64,000 nt of DNA, from contig CM056880.1 in assembly GCA_029876055.1 (NCBI GenBank), forward strand, positions 1,798,001 to 1,862,000. Direction: 5' to 3'. The notes under the pieces were generated by a model that did no database searches, was not told the origin of the DNA, and worked only from the letters and a program-made list of their open reading frames with translations. A program made the position numbers and the translations under genes. This document shows positions 21,361-32,992 of this stretch, in pieces. Within the stretch, counting starts at the first letter, position 1. Every line of letters begins with the position of its first letter. Source of the DNA: Madurella fahalii (Eukaryota > Ascomycota > Sordariomycetes > Sordariales).

Positions 21361-22267
21361 ATGAAGGGCAAGCGGCGGCGGGCGCCGACAAACCCACTGG
21401 AACTTGCGAACCGCAAGACCGATGAGCAGTTTATGGCCGATTACTTAGAGCCTAGGTTTGTCTTTGCTCTTCCCTTTTGGTAAATCTAGCGGCCCAGTGG
21501 GACATCCTATTGAACCGACGGCCGTCCTTGAGCATATCCTGCCGCTTCCGCTTGCGCTCCTGTGTTCCTCTCATCTCGTTCGCTCCGGCTTCGGGCTGAC
21601 TCCAGGCGAATCCCATCTAGCAGCTCAGGTGCATCATCCTGGGTGACCACTTGGATGCATCCACAATCGGGCACCGGGTACAACATCAACTTGGCGTGCG
21701 CTGGTAACCTCAGTGAGGAAGAACTTCAGGCTTGTTTCTCTCTAATTGAGCAGACCAGTCGGAAAGACTATGAAAACTCGGCTGGCAAGTGGCATCCGAA
21801 AAAGAAACTCGCAGAGATGAGGTCTCCCGAACTGCGCTACATCTTGGTCAAGGAGAAGGACACGCAAGCCATTCGCGGCTTCACTTCGTTGATGCCAACG
21901 TACGAGGAGGGCGAGCCCGTCATCTACTGCTACGAGATTCATCTTCAGTCAGAGCTCCAGGGGTACGAGCCAACACTCTGCAAGCAAAGCCCTCGATGCT
22001 GACCGATGCCACAGGACCGGTCTCGGCTCGTTGCTCATGAGCTTCCACTCGGCTGTTGCCGCAAACCTGCCGCCCGTGACAAAGGTCATGCTGACATGCT
22101 TCTTGTCAAATCAGCGCGGGCTGGCTTTCTACGAGAAGTTGGGCTTTGAAAAAGACGACATCTCTCCCGGGCCTCGGAAGCTCAGATATGGAAAGACCTT
22201 CACCCCGGACTATGTCATTATGAGCAAGATGATTAGGCCAAAAACTACTAAGAACCCGACGTCTTAA
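21361..22267 (+). CDS. nat4: N-alpha-acetyltransferase NatD (Nat4/NAA40)
   Basis: Three exons: 21361-21455, 21624-21962 and 22015-22267, giving 228 aa. Introns are 168 bp and 52 bp, both phase 2. GNAT fold dedicated to the N-termini of histones H4 and H2A. Features seen: a basic N-terminus (MKGKRRRAP), YEIHLQSELQ, then the acetyl-CoA loop GTGLGSLLMSF assembled across the second splice junction, VMLTCFLSNQRGLAFYEKLG (motif B) and DYVIMSK at the end. SRKDYENSAGKWHPKKKLAEM is the typical NatD alpha-helical segment. The second intron begins GTACGA, and its removal is required to build the CoA-binding loop, which supports the model. Confidence 0.9.
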
Positions 22268-22685
22268 ACAAGCAGCATCCCGAAACGCCTAGCCGGCTCA
22301 CACTTTGACACAAACTTGTTATGCATCACCGCGGGCACTCTCAGCTCTTCAGGCAACTAGTAGGACTCGCCAGGCTGCGTATTTCTTCGGGCCGTGATTC
22401 GCCAATCATCTCTAAGGCTTCAGCCACAGACCCTTGCATATTCAACAAAATCCACCGCCGATTGTATCTTACGCCGTCTTGGCAAATCCCCGTCCCATGT
22501 CAGCCCCTGGCATGATATCCCGGTCCCACCTTAGTTGAAGCTGTGGACCCGGCTGAGCGTGAGTGAGCGGGCGCCGATGAGTTGCAGATGCCCGCTACGT
22601 TCTCGTTACTTAAACTCCTGTCCCCGGTTCGTACGTGCCGACTCAGAAAAAGCCCATGATCTCCAGCCAAACTAACCATACCGCC
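22268..22685. other. Intergenic 22268-22685
   Basis: 418 bp between NatD and the PLAC8 gene. Nothing recognised beyond promoter space. Confidence 0.45.
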
Positions 22686-23280
22686 ATGGAAGAACAGAAG
22701 CACCAGCAGAACCAACAGGCTGCTACCAAAGAATGGCAGACGGGACTCGTCCGATGCACACCATGCGGGACCTTCTGGAAGGCCGTGACATGTCCATGCA
22801 TCAGTGGGTGGCAACTTTCCGGAAGACTTTCCTCGGCATATTCTATGACTAACTGTTCGCAGTCTACGGCCAGACCGCCCAACGGCTCCGTGATCCGACA
22901 GTGGAGGCCGAGGAAAAGAACGCCGACTGCGAGGAGTTTGCCTTCAATCATATATTGGCCTCGTTATGTTTCCTGTAAGCATCCACAAACCTGGCCCGAT
23001 AGCCTAATTTACGTACTGATTAGCGATGGGACTAATCAATCAATTTGCTGCTGAACCCAGGGACATCATGAAGCACAGAGCCGAGATTCGCCGGCGTTAC
23101 GACATCAAGGGCAGCAATACCAATGACTGCCTCGTTTCGTGTTTTTGCTGCGCCTGCGCGCTTCTACAGCAGGATGACGAGCTCAAGACTCGGCTTGCAA
23201 GTGAAGGCATCACGGCGCAGTATAAGCCGGAAGAACCCATGAGGGTGCCGGGCATGACCGCCAACGCCCAGCGACAATGA
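22686..23280 (+). CDS. PLAC8-family cysteine-rich protein
   Basis: Three exons: 22686-22803, 22863-22974 and 23061-23280, giving 149 aa. Introns are 59 bp (phase 1) and 86 bp (phase 2). PLAC8 signature: EWQTGLVRCTPCGTFWKAVT and CPC, then YGQTAQRL, ADCEEFAFNHILASLCFL, RAEIRRRYDIKGSNTNDCLV and SCFCCACALLQQDDELK. Family members are small membrane-associated proteins linked to cell size and metal or calcium transport; the fungal role is unclear. The acceptor at 23060 is chosen because the upstream TAG acceptor at about 23024 breaks the frame. The start at 22686 has the best context (GCCATGG), with in-frame ATGs also at 22635 and 22656. Confidence 0.83.
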
Positions 23281-24097
23281 AACTCGGGGGGGGGAGTAGT
23301 TGATGGTTGGGTTTTGGTTTGGGTTTGGGATGCTGGTGCATGCAACGAGTGATTCAAACTCCGGTATGAGAGGGAACAGGAGGCTATAATTTTTCTGCGG
23401 GTTAAACTGATCTCCGGATCTCAGGCTTTCTTGGTTCTCCGCTCTTTAAATCGCTCAATGAAAGAGCAAGAACGAATGGGTGGTTCCCTTGAGACTGGCG
23501 ATACCCTGTGGTGCGGATAATCTTTTCACCTAATAACCTAGCAGGAGGAAAGGGGGTCTTTGACATTAGTAATGACAACACACTAACTAGATAGCTAGAC
23601 CTCTTATTCTGCGCGGGCAATTGATACTAGTAACACGATGACACAAAGCCTAGGTGCCACCATAGTACATGGTGGTGTCTGACTAGAGGTCATGATCTCC
23701 CTGATGGGAGCACAGAATCCAGAGGTCCAAGTGGTCGGGGTGGTGACACTGATGTTAAGGAAACCTTCCAAATTCTCCCACTGCTAGGGGGTTGCAAAAG
23801 CAAGACAATACATTTTCAAATACAAGAAATGAGGCTTAAGGCGCACGTCGCCATTGTTGCCGTTTTCGTGACTGTAATTTTCCACACTTAACGTGGGCGG
23901 ATTGATCGTCAGCCTTGTTGATTGATGTGGTCTCGGAGGGCTGACGACGACAGGGATAGATGCGCCAATGATCACGCCTGAACTAAGTCGCACCAATGGC
24001 GTCGGATGGCGGCGCAGTCAAGCATCAAATTTAAAGTCTTACTAACGATTTTCCTAAGATCCTGTTCTCTTCGTCCACAGCGGCAAGGAAACGCAGT
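23281..24097. other. Intergenic 23281-24097
   Basis: 817 bp, A+T-richer than its surroundings. Nothing recognised. Confidence 0.5.
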
Positions 24098-25925
24098 ATG
24101 GCGTCGATGTTGCTGGAATCGCTGCTTGGCAGTGGGCAGTCGTCTTGGGACGGACGCTTCACCTTTGCTGCCGCAGTCGTGCTGCTGCCGCTTCTTCTCA
24201 CCTACGCCATAACATTCCTCAGCGCCGCATGGATCAAAAATGTCCGCGGCAAAGGTGACCCTCCGCTGGTCCCGTATGCCGTGCCGATTGTGGGCAATAC
24301 GCTCCAATTCGCCTACGGCACGGAAGGGTTCCTGACCCGGACGCTGTAAGTTGAGCCGCAAACCCCTGGATGTCCGTCACGCAACCAGCTCACCCTCCGA
24401 TAGGAGGCGCTTTGGGAAGGTGCCGTTCCGCCTCAATGTGGGACTCGAGAACATGTACTACATCCCGTACGGGGAACCGATCCAGGCCATGTTCAAGAAT
24501 GCCCGGGACCTGTCGTCGAAGCCCATCATCGTGGTCGCCATGCGGGACCAGTTCGGCATGCCAGCCAAGGATCTTAGCATCTTCCAGCGCGATGGCTCTG
24601 GCGGCAACGCGAAGCCCCTCGAGGGATGGGAGCATATGGATCCCGCCCACCGCATCTTCTACCACCAGCACCGCGACCTCCACGCCATGCTGAACGGCGC
24701 GGCGCTCGACAGCATGACGACGCGCTTCATCGCCACCTACACGAACCGTCTGCGGAAGACGCCGCTGGTCAGCGACGAGTGGATCGAGCTGCCGGACCTG
24801 TTCGCCTTTCTGCGGGGCGAGATGTTCCACGCCGCCTGTGTGTCGATGGTCGGCGAGCGCATCTTTGAGCTCTGCCCGGACTTCGGCCGCGACTTCTGGG
24901 ACTTTGACAGCCACGCGCTGACCTACCTGCGCCGGACGCCGCGCTGGCTGGCGCCCAAGGCCTATGCCGCCCGGGACCGGGTGCTGGCGTCGGTCAAGAA
25001 GTGGCGCAGGCACGCGATGGAGCGTGCCCGCTACCACGACCCGTCCCTCGCCGACGTCGATTACGAGCCCAACTGGGGGTCCCGCCTCCTGCGCATGCGC
25101 GCCGAGGTGTTCGACAACGCAGGGGCGTCCCCCGACGGCGCCGCCAGCATGGACCTCGGCCTGCTGTGGGCCGCCAACGCTAACGTGATCCCGGCGACCG
25201 GGTGGGCGCTGCTCAACGTACTGCTGTCGCGGAACCTGCGCGAGCGCGTCGCGGCCGAGATGGAGGAGTGTTTCGACAGCGCCAAAGACGCGTTCGACGT
25301 GTCGGCGCTGTGCGGCAAGCCGCTCCTGAACGGCATCTACCTCGAGGCGCTGCGCTTCTGCGTCGCGACTACGTCGGCGCGCAACCCCGTGACCCCGGAC
25401 TTCGACCTGGGCGGATGGAAGATGCCGCAGGACTCGCTGATGTTGTCCATCAGCTGGTTTGGCGCGCACGACCTGCGCTTCTGGAACACGGGGCGCATCC
25501 TGCCCAACGGGAAGCCCGAGTACCCCGTCGACAGCTACTGGCCGGAGCGCTTCCTCGAGTACCCGGACGATCCGGCCAGCGGTCCGGTGCGCAGGCCCGA
25601 CGAGGCCATCTACCGCTCCTCCGCCAAGCAGCGGGAGAGGACGCCCGCCGACGACAAAACCGCAAAGATCGTCAACCACACGTCGGCCCTGCAGGGCTAC
25701 TTCTTCCCCTATGGCGGCGGCGTCAGGATCTGCCCCGGGCGGCATTTTGCCAAGCAGGAGATGATGGCCGCCGTGGCCGTTATGCTGCAGGAATTCGAGC
25801 TTGAGCTGATAGACCCCGCGTCGGCGAAGAAGGCGAGGCCAGACCTGAGCGTCTTCCCGACGGGCGCCATGGCTCCAGACAGGAAGATACCAGTCAGGGT
25901 GAGGAGGAGGCCGAGGTCAACATAA
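24098..25925 (+). CDS. Cytochrome P450 monooxygenase
   Basis: Two exons (24098-24345 and 24404-25925) with a 58 bp phase-2 intron; 589 aa. N-terminal ER anchor at about residues 22-44 (FTFAAAVVLLPLLLTYAITF). PYAVPIVGNTLQFAYG is the proline hinge. Helix K ExxR is YLEALRF (about 395). The heme loop FFPYGGGVRICPGRHFA (about 516-532) holds the Cys ligand. The I-helix region reads WAANANVIPATGWAL instead of the usual A/G-G-x-D/E-T, recalling the CYP7/CYP8-like fungal P450s (oxysterol 7-alpha-hydroxylase type). The substrate is unknown. No biosynthetic cluster partner lies beside it. Confidence 0.92.
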
Positions 25926-26136
25926 TAGAGCATTATCCATGTTTAAAACTACAGCCTTGGGTTATAATAGACTTTTTGGACGCACTATGGCTGCTTCAAA
26001 ATGGAACACGACTTGTATAAAAATAGAAAGAAAGAAAAAAAAAAAGACGAAACGGAGTGGTACGATGATAGGGGCCTTGCCCCCTAACAAGGGGCTAAAA
26101 AAAGTCGTGATCCCAGGTGCGGGGATCTTTGTGCAG

Positions 26137-26227
26137 TGCGGTTTGTGTGGATCGAACACACGACCTTCAGATTGACTTCCCGAAGTTTTACTTCAGTCTG
26201 ACGCTCTCCCAACTGAGCTAAACCCGC
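26137..26227 (-). tRNA. tRNA-Phe (GAA) with intron
   Basis: Minus-strand cloverleaf. Acceptor GCGGGTT faces AAACCGC (one G-A mismatch at the fifth pair). D-arm TTTAGCTCAGTTGGGAGAGC, anticodon arm CAGACTGAA, then an intron of about 19 nt, and T-arm GTGTGTTCGATCCACAC. The discriminator is A. A run of six T on the minus strand follows about 35 bases downstream. Confidence 0.93.
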
Positions 26228-26558
26228 ATTGTTGGAATTCTGATCATTTTCTCTAGCCTATGGTGCCGTGCCACAGGCGACCACGGGTTGCAACATTCTC
26301 CCCCTGTGATGAAACGGGGGCGGGGGTCGTATTATTGCTGTTCAAGTCCAAGATCAAGGGAAACCAGGGTAGACATGGATCAGAGTGACGCCTAAAAATT
26401 AAGCGTACAGACAAAATCAAAAGCAATTGCAACCCCTATTAAGCAAACACAAAATAATGCCAGGTATCGAAATGACTTTATATCTACGCCCTATGATGCA
26501 TCAAGAATCAAGAAAGGCTTAGTAAACCACACCCACAACGCCGCTATCCTACCCCCAT
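26228..26558. other. Intergenic 26228-26558
   Basis: 331 bp between tRNA-Phe and the gpi17 stop. Nothing recognised. Confidence 0.45.
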
Positions 26559-28275
26559 CTACTCTCTCTTCTTCCCCTCCGCCTTCTCCGCCATCTCCCT
26601 CCTCCTCTTCCTCCACGCCCTGAGCTCGTTAATTAGCCCCATGACCAGCGGCACCGCTACGGGCCCCAACAACGGCAAGTAGACGGCAATCTTGTGCTCG
26701 TCGGGGAAATAAAGCTGCCCGACCATACTCTTCTCGAAGAACGCTCGCTCGGCCTCCGCTTCGGCAATGCGCGCGTGGGCCAAACCCTCGGCACCGCCCA
26801 GCGTCTCGCACGCCAGCCGTAGGTGCGAGATGGTCTTGGACACGCCGTCGGCGACACTGCCGGGGATCGAGATGGACGGCAGGGCGAGCGCGAGACGCGC
26901 GAGCGAGCCGAGCGTGGACGAAGCCCGCAGGAGCAGGTCGGCGGAGCGGATCCGCGCGAGCGTCGAGAGGCGCAGCGGGAGGGAGCCCGACTGCGGAGTC
27001 CCGGTTAGGGAGAGGAGGTGCGAGGTGAAGGTCAGGAGCGGCTGCTTGAGCGACGAGGCAGTGAGATGCGTCACGTCGTCGGGGAGAGACAAAAGGTAGA
27101 CTGTGCCCCACTGGGGAATCAGCCACGAGTGCGCTGTCGAACTCTCCGTGTCCCTCGAGCTCTGCGACGGCGTGGCGATGGTCTGGTTCCCGACAAAGAC
27201 GAGAAAGTTGATGGTTGGCGCGCCGCCAATCGACGGCGACAGCGGCCACTCGGCGGCATTGATGAAGGATGAGAGATCCTCCTTATTGAGAACCTGATTC
27301 TGAACCCCGGGCGTGGCATACAGCTGCACCTGAGTATCGATGGTGAAGTTGTGAATCGGCGAGAGCACGTCGAGCACGGGCTTCATGTACTCGTCAATGG
27401 CCGCCTCAATATCCCAACTACTCGGCAGCGGCCCGCTCGTGAAAAGGGAGAAGGTGAGGTGGTACGTCGGCGCGTATTTCAGCGACATCGTTGTGCGCTT
27501 GGAAAGGGACTCGGCAACTTCCGGCGAGAGGCCTTGCGGACGATGCTCCGAAGGGATCGAGTTGGTGGACAGCAAGTACGAGATGGTTGCTTGCTCCTCG
27601 GCAAAGGTTGACCGTAGTTGACCGGCAACGTACGAAGCGAGCGAGGACGAGGATGAAGTGGGCGAGGGAATGGCATTGGGCGGGTATGTTATGTCGAGGA
27701 TTGGTTCATGCGGATCGAGCGTCGCCGACGTCGTCTCGCCGGGAATCAGGCGGATGGTCAAGGCACTGTCACCATCGTGGCTCTCGCTGGCATCGCTGGA
27801 TGGTGGTGCTAATTGCAGCCGCAAGTGATGTCCAGAAAAGTCGTTGAGGTCGTCGAGGGCATGCTGGGTGAGACGGAGCAGGTTCTGGGCCTCTTGATCT
27901 TGGAGCGAGTTGGCTTGGATGGAGATGCGCAGGGGAAAGACGGGGCGGCAGGCCTGCGACAAGCGATGTTAGGGGACCCTACGAGCTACGGGACAGCCGG
28001 TTGCATACCTTGCCATCAGCCCAGTCCAGCATCTCCTCCAGCGGGAGATCGGCGCGCGGGATGGTTGTTGTCTTCCACCATATTGGCAGGCCCAGGAAGA
28101 GCACGATCAGCCAGAACGAGAGAATGACGTGGCTGCGTCGCCGGATGTCGGACGGCTTTTCGGGTGGCGGCTGCTTTCGCGCTGCTGTCCCATTGCTCGA
28201 TGTCACCGGCACTGTTGCAGATGTCGAGCTTTGAGATTCTGCCGCACCGTGATCCGGCGATTGTTGGAGAGACAT
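26559..28275 (-). CDS. gpi17: GPI transamidase subunit Gpi17 (PIG-S)
   Basis: Two exons (28275-28009 and 27953-26559) with a 55 bp phase-0 intron; 553 aa. Part of the ER complex that attaches GPI anchors to proteins. One N-terminal membrane span (SHVILSFWLIVLFLGLPIWW, residues about 48-67) followed by WKTTTIPRADLP, which is diagnostic for PIG-S. A large lumenal domain with YHLTFSLFTSGP, FTIDTQVQLYA and HSWLIPQWGTVYLL follows, then a C-terminal span VYLPLLGPVAVPLVMGLI and a basic cytosolic tail (KRRREMAEKAEGKKRE), as expected for the two-span topology. Length agrees with fungal orthologues. Confidence 0.92.
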
Positions 28276-28603
28276 GGCGATGCGGGCGGTCGGTCCATCG
28301 ACACTCTTCTGCGCGCCGACACGCTACTGTCTGCCCGCGCGACCAACCCATCAGGTCCTTTTCGTCTAATTGGGGCTAGCGCTGCACGTGGAGATAAGGC
28401 TGCCGCAAATTTCATGCACTGGGGCAACGATAAGCGACGGAAACAGGGGGCAGCACCCACCAAGGGTTCCGTGCTGCTTCGGCTTCACATGGGGACAAGG
28501 GTCCATGGCCGGCATTCTACATGCATATCAGATCAACTTCGGTTCTCCCGCTGCAGGGAACAGCACTTGAACCTGGTCGGAGCTTGCTTCCCTCGTCCCT
28601 TTC

Positions 28604-28647
28604 TTCCTTCCTTCCTTCCTTCCTTCCTTCCTTCCTTCCTTCCTTCC
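28604..28647. repeat. (TTCC)11 microsatellite
   Basis: Eleven tandem TTCC units, followed by an interrupted copy (GTCC TTCC). It lies in the gpi17-fat1 intergenic region. Confidence 0.95.
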
Positions 28648-28687
28648 GTCCTTCCTTGCTTACCTCCCGCCCGGTCTTCCCGTCAAC

Positions 28688-28719
28688 GCGAAACAGCGAA
28701 ACAGCGAAACAGCGAAACA
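28688..28719. repeat. 8-bp tandem repeat, 4 copies
   Basis: Four perfect copies of GCGAAACA, 40 bp past the TTCC array. Confidence 0.95.
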
Positions 28720-29612
28720 GGTTTGTTCTGCGACCCAAAGAAATGGCTGGTTCCTCTCGCTCTGCAGGGCATGTTTTGCTCATTTCAGTTTTGAGCCGCA
28801 TTCGACTTGCGACCAATTTAACCGTTTCCCTATGCGTCTCCCGGCATGGTTTATTCGATCTATTGGCGATTTCCCCCGACCAGAATTTGGTCCCACTGCA
28901 ACTACATAGTACACTAGCGAACTGCATACCAAGCGAAGGCGAGTGACCACGGGCAGCTACTCTACCCCGCCCCCTAGCCACGGCTACGGCCACGGCCAGC
29001 CGTATCCTGGCTGCATCTTTCTCGATGCCCAGAGGTTCCTGATCGCGTCCGGCCACCCGGGGTTTCTTGGCTGGCCTATCCTGGGCCTCGTGAACCGAGG
29101 CAAATTGCCATGCTGCGCAAACCCGTGTTGCATCTGCTTACTGGGCGGCGACTGCGCAGCAACACGCGTGTCAATCATTGCCGCTGATGGTTCTTCGGCC
29201 GTGTTGACCTCCTGGCTGTCGGGCCAGAGAGCGATGGTGAAAAAGCACCTTTCCCGTCGTCGCCCTCTCGTTCCAAGCTGTCCTAGGTAACGCTATCCGA
29301 ATCTGGTATCCATCTGTCCAGCTAGGCGCCACTCGATCCCTGTAAATCGCTGGTTCTCGTGGGGTTGCCCAGGCGAATCCAAGATTTCCAGATAAATGCC
29401 AGGAACTACCTCGAATAAAGCAAACGTTCCCGAAGCCCGGGAGGGCTGCGATTCCCCACCTCAGCGCTTTCTTGTCCCCCGAGTCGCAGTTGGTTTTGTG
29501 TACATGAGCGGCTCATGGTAGCGAGGCCTGAAGGTTTTGCATGCTTTCGTATTTTGAGCCGGTGCCAACTGTCATCGCCGCTGATCTATCGTCCGCGATA
29601 CTTCGTATCGTG

Positions 29613-31718
29613 ATGGCTGCTCGTAAGTGACTGAACAGGCAGACCGATCTACGTTCTCGCATCGGCCTGTGGAGCCCCCAACTAACAAGCCGCCGTCACC
29701 GCTAGTGCCTCTACCTCTGCCCGTGGCCGTTCCGGCCTTGGCTGCGGCGGCGGCCTACGTCAATGCCCGGACCTTACTGTATTACGATTATGGCCTGCTC
29801 AAGTCCATCGTCCCAACGATCACCAAGATCGCCTGGTGGACGAACCGCGGGCGACTGAACTTCTTCTACCGCTTCGAGGACCTAGCTACCTCCAAGTCCT
29901 CTGAGAACCGTCTCTTTTTGCGCTTCGAGGACCGAACCTACACCTACGCTCAGGCCTATGACACCGTGCTACGCTACGCTAATTGGCTGAGGGACCGGCG
30001 CGATGTCAAAAAGGGCGAGTTGGTTGCTCTGGACTTCCAGAATACTGACACTTTCGTCTTCTTGCTTCTTGCCCTCTGGGCCCTCGGCGCGGTGCCCGCC
30101 TTGATCAACTACAACCTCAGCGGCAAGCCCCTTACGCATTGCATAAAAAAGGCCACAGCCCGGCTTGTTCTAGTCGACCCCGTGGTTTCTGGGAATGTCG
30201 GGGAGGATGTTCGGTCGGAGCTAAGCGGAACCAGCTTCGAGGTGGTAACGCCTGAGCTTGAGAGACAGATGCTGTCCCTGGAACCCATCCGGCCTCCGGA
30301 TGAGGTCCGGAACGACGCCACGGAGAATGGCATGGGCATTCTCATATACACCAGTGGCACCACGGGACTGCCTAAGGCTGCGATAGTTTCGTGGGCCAAG
30401 CTTGCAGTCGTCGGAGGGTTTACGTCCCGCTGGATTGGAACTACTAAGAACGATGTTTTCTACACGGTTAGTCCGAGACTTGCTAGAGGCGCGCCTCGAC
30501 GAGCCTTAGCATGACGTCGCCAGCGCTGAACCGTATCGAGCTGACTTGGAACGTGTCGCGTAGGCTATGCCTCTCTACCACAGCACCGCTATGTTACTTG
30601 GCTTCGCTCACGCCCTCTCTATGGGCGCCACGTTCGCCATGAGTCGCAAGTTCTCGACCAGCTCGTTTTGGGACGATGTCCGAAGACATAACGCCAACAT
30701 TATCCAATACGTGGGCGAAACCTGTCGTTACCTGCTATCGGCTCCTACACGCACCGACCCGGTCACTGGTGAGAACCTTGACCGCAAACACAATGTGCGC
30801 GTTGCCCTTGGCAATGGCCTGCGACCGGACGTGTGGAACCGATTCAAGGAGCGCTTCGGCATCGAGACTATTGCCGAATTTTACGGCTCGACCGAGGGTA
30901 GCTTTGCCACGTGGAACCTAAGCCGAAACGACTATAGCATGGGCGCCGTGGGCCGCAGCGGTTCCCTTTACACCGTCATCCTCGGCAGGTCCGTCGCTGT
31001 CGTTGAGGTGGACCACGAGACGGAGCTTCCATACCGAGATCCCAAGACAGGCTTCTGTATCCGGGCGCGTCGGGGCGATCCGGGCGAGCTATTGTTCAAG
31101 TTGCCGCCGCACAACGTCGACTCGCGCTTCCAAGGCTACTACGGGGACAAGGATGCGACATCGAGTAAGATCATGAGGTCCGTCTTTAGCAAAGGCGACG
31201 CTTGGTTTCGCACTGGCGATATGGTGCGTTGGGATAGTGAGAACCGGGTATACTTTACGGACCGCATTGGTGACACGTTCCGTTGGAAGAGCGAGAACGT
31301 ATCAACCGCCGAGGTCGCACAGGTCGTCGGGTTGCATCCAACCGTCCTCGAGTCCACTGTTTACGGCGTGGAACTCCCGCATCACGAGGGCCGTGCCGGA
31401 TGCGCCGCTATCATTTTCCAACCGTCGGCATTAGTAGGCGAGAGTGGCCAACCAAGCACCGAGACGCTGAAGGCGCTAGCCCAACACGTCCGAAGAGGAT
31501 TGCCCAAGTACGCCTTGCCACTTTTTATCCGCGTCATGAGCAACGGCGCAATTCAGACTACCGGCACAAACAAGCAGCAGAAGAACGATCTGCGCAGCGA
31601 AGGCGTGGATCCCAGCAGGACGGGCCCTGACCACGTCTTTTGGCTGAAGGGCGATTCCTATGTAAAGTTCGGGAGCAAAGACTGGGAGGCTCTGCAAGGT
31701 GGCCGTATCAAGCTCTGA
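29613..31718 (+). CDS. fat1: Fatty-acid transporter / very-long-chain acyl-CoA synthetase (Fat1/FATP)
   Basis: Three exons: a 10-nt first exon (29613-29622, ATGGCTGCTC), then 29706-30466 and 30564-31718, giving 641 aa. Intron 1 is 83 bp with GTAAGT and a CCAACTAACAAG branch. It joins MAA to LPLPLPVAVPALAAAAAYVN, the hydrophobic start typical of fungal Fat1. Without it no ATG opens the frame, since the open frame would start at GTG. AMP-binding motif IYTSGTTGLPKAAIV lies at about residue 215. NIIQYVGETCRYLL, IAEFYGSTEG and FRTGDMVRWD are FATP/VLACS motifs. The C-terminus KFGSKDWEALQGGRIKL ends in IKL like yeast Fat1. It activates imported and very-long-chain fatty acids at ER, lipid-droplet or peroxisomal membranes. 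Confidence 0.92.
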
Positions 31719-32992
31719 TAGATGATTGCATGACTGAGATATACCCTTCCTCCTTCTCGTTTTCTTGTCCATCTTGGTTAGTCTACTCTTGATACCTCTC
31801 GAGATGCCCTGTACGATAATGTCACTGTATCGTGCCATGCCATTTTGCTTCAGTCTCCAAGCACTGCGGTTGGGACAAGAGAAGGTCTCTCCCCAGCGGA
31901 TATTCCCGGCGGTCAGGGATTCATGCATCCCGTGTGTGGCACGGATTTTATATCACACCAAGCCCCTTGCAGGGCGAAGCGGCTGGGACGAGTATAGATG
32001 TGCAGGTGCCGGTCTCTCGGACCCAGCAGCTCCAAAATCTGACTGACCAGGTTGCTGGAGGCCGGCCGGATCGTTAGTCGTGACATCCGGAGACTGGCTC
32101 ACGAACCGTGCGACCTTGGGCGGCAGACGATTGGTTTCATAGTGTAGTGTAGAACCCGGCGAGGTCGATAGAAATGTCCCCCACACTTTAGACCAGGATC
32201 GTTTCCGACGACAAGCCACGAGGCACTTCTCCGGCCCGTTGCAACCACCGCCCGGCCAATCCACGGCAATGGCAGCCATCCATCAGGGTTGCTGCGCCGA
32301 TTTCAAGCAGCTTGGTCCAGAGCTCAGGCGCTTCATCTTCGTCGAAACAACTTGTACGTACAGCAACATCCCACTGAAGAATTGTATTAGAGAGATGGGA
32401 CTATCATCTTGCTCCTAGAAAATGGACATACTAGAATGATACTGTAACTATACAGAGGGAATCTGTCCTTAGACTCCGATGTTCGGTCCGCAGCACCCCT
32501 GCGGTATTCAGCGGGTTGCGAACAACAAGCGTCGAATGACATAATGATTTACCTCGAGTCAACTGGCCAATGAGGAGAACAATTGATCGCGCAATGCGCC
32601 GCCAGACCTAATCGGGCCATTGAGGGGCATTCTTATCCCCAACGAAGGGCAATGGAGGGGCAAATCGCCCCGCGTCACGGCATCGGCGCAGGAGAAACAT
32701 GAGCAATCGCTGGCTGCTTTGGGGCATGCCCGGGGAGGAAGTCGGCGGGAAACGCCAAATGTAGGGAGGGCTGGAAGAGGCCAAGGATGGCGCTTTATTA
32801 ATCCAAAGAGGCCAGAAGAAGTCCTCGCAAGCGAGTCCCAAAGCTTTAAATACCTATCCACTGTTGCCCCTCACCGTGCCAGACGTTCCCCTCTGACGTT
32901 CACTTGATCTGTGTGCTGCTTTGCTTTGCAATCCATTTCTCGCGAGTCCCATCTCTTCTGAACCAAGTTCAAGATATCCCAATACCGACACA
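31719..32992. other. Intergenic 31719-32992
   Basis: 1.27 kb between fat1 and the peroxiredoxin gene. Short ORFs without similarity; nothing recognised. Confidence 0.5.

Larger units (their letters stand above)
28276..29612. other. Intergenic 28276-29612
   Basis: 1.3 kb between divergent gpi17 and fat1 with two simple-sequence tracts (28604-28647 and 28688-28719). ORFs through it are repeat-driven. No gene recognised. Confidence 0.5.

Noticed and set aside
24390..25745. 451-codon open frame antisense to the P450
   Set aside because: Arg/Val/Gly-rich shadow ORF caused by high G+C at third codon positions; the sense frame has full P450 motifs.
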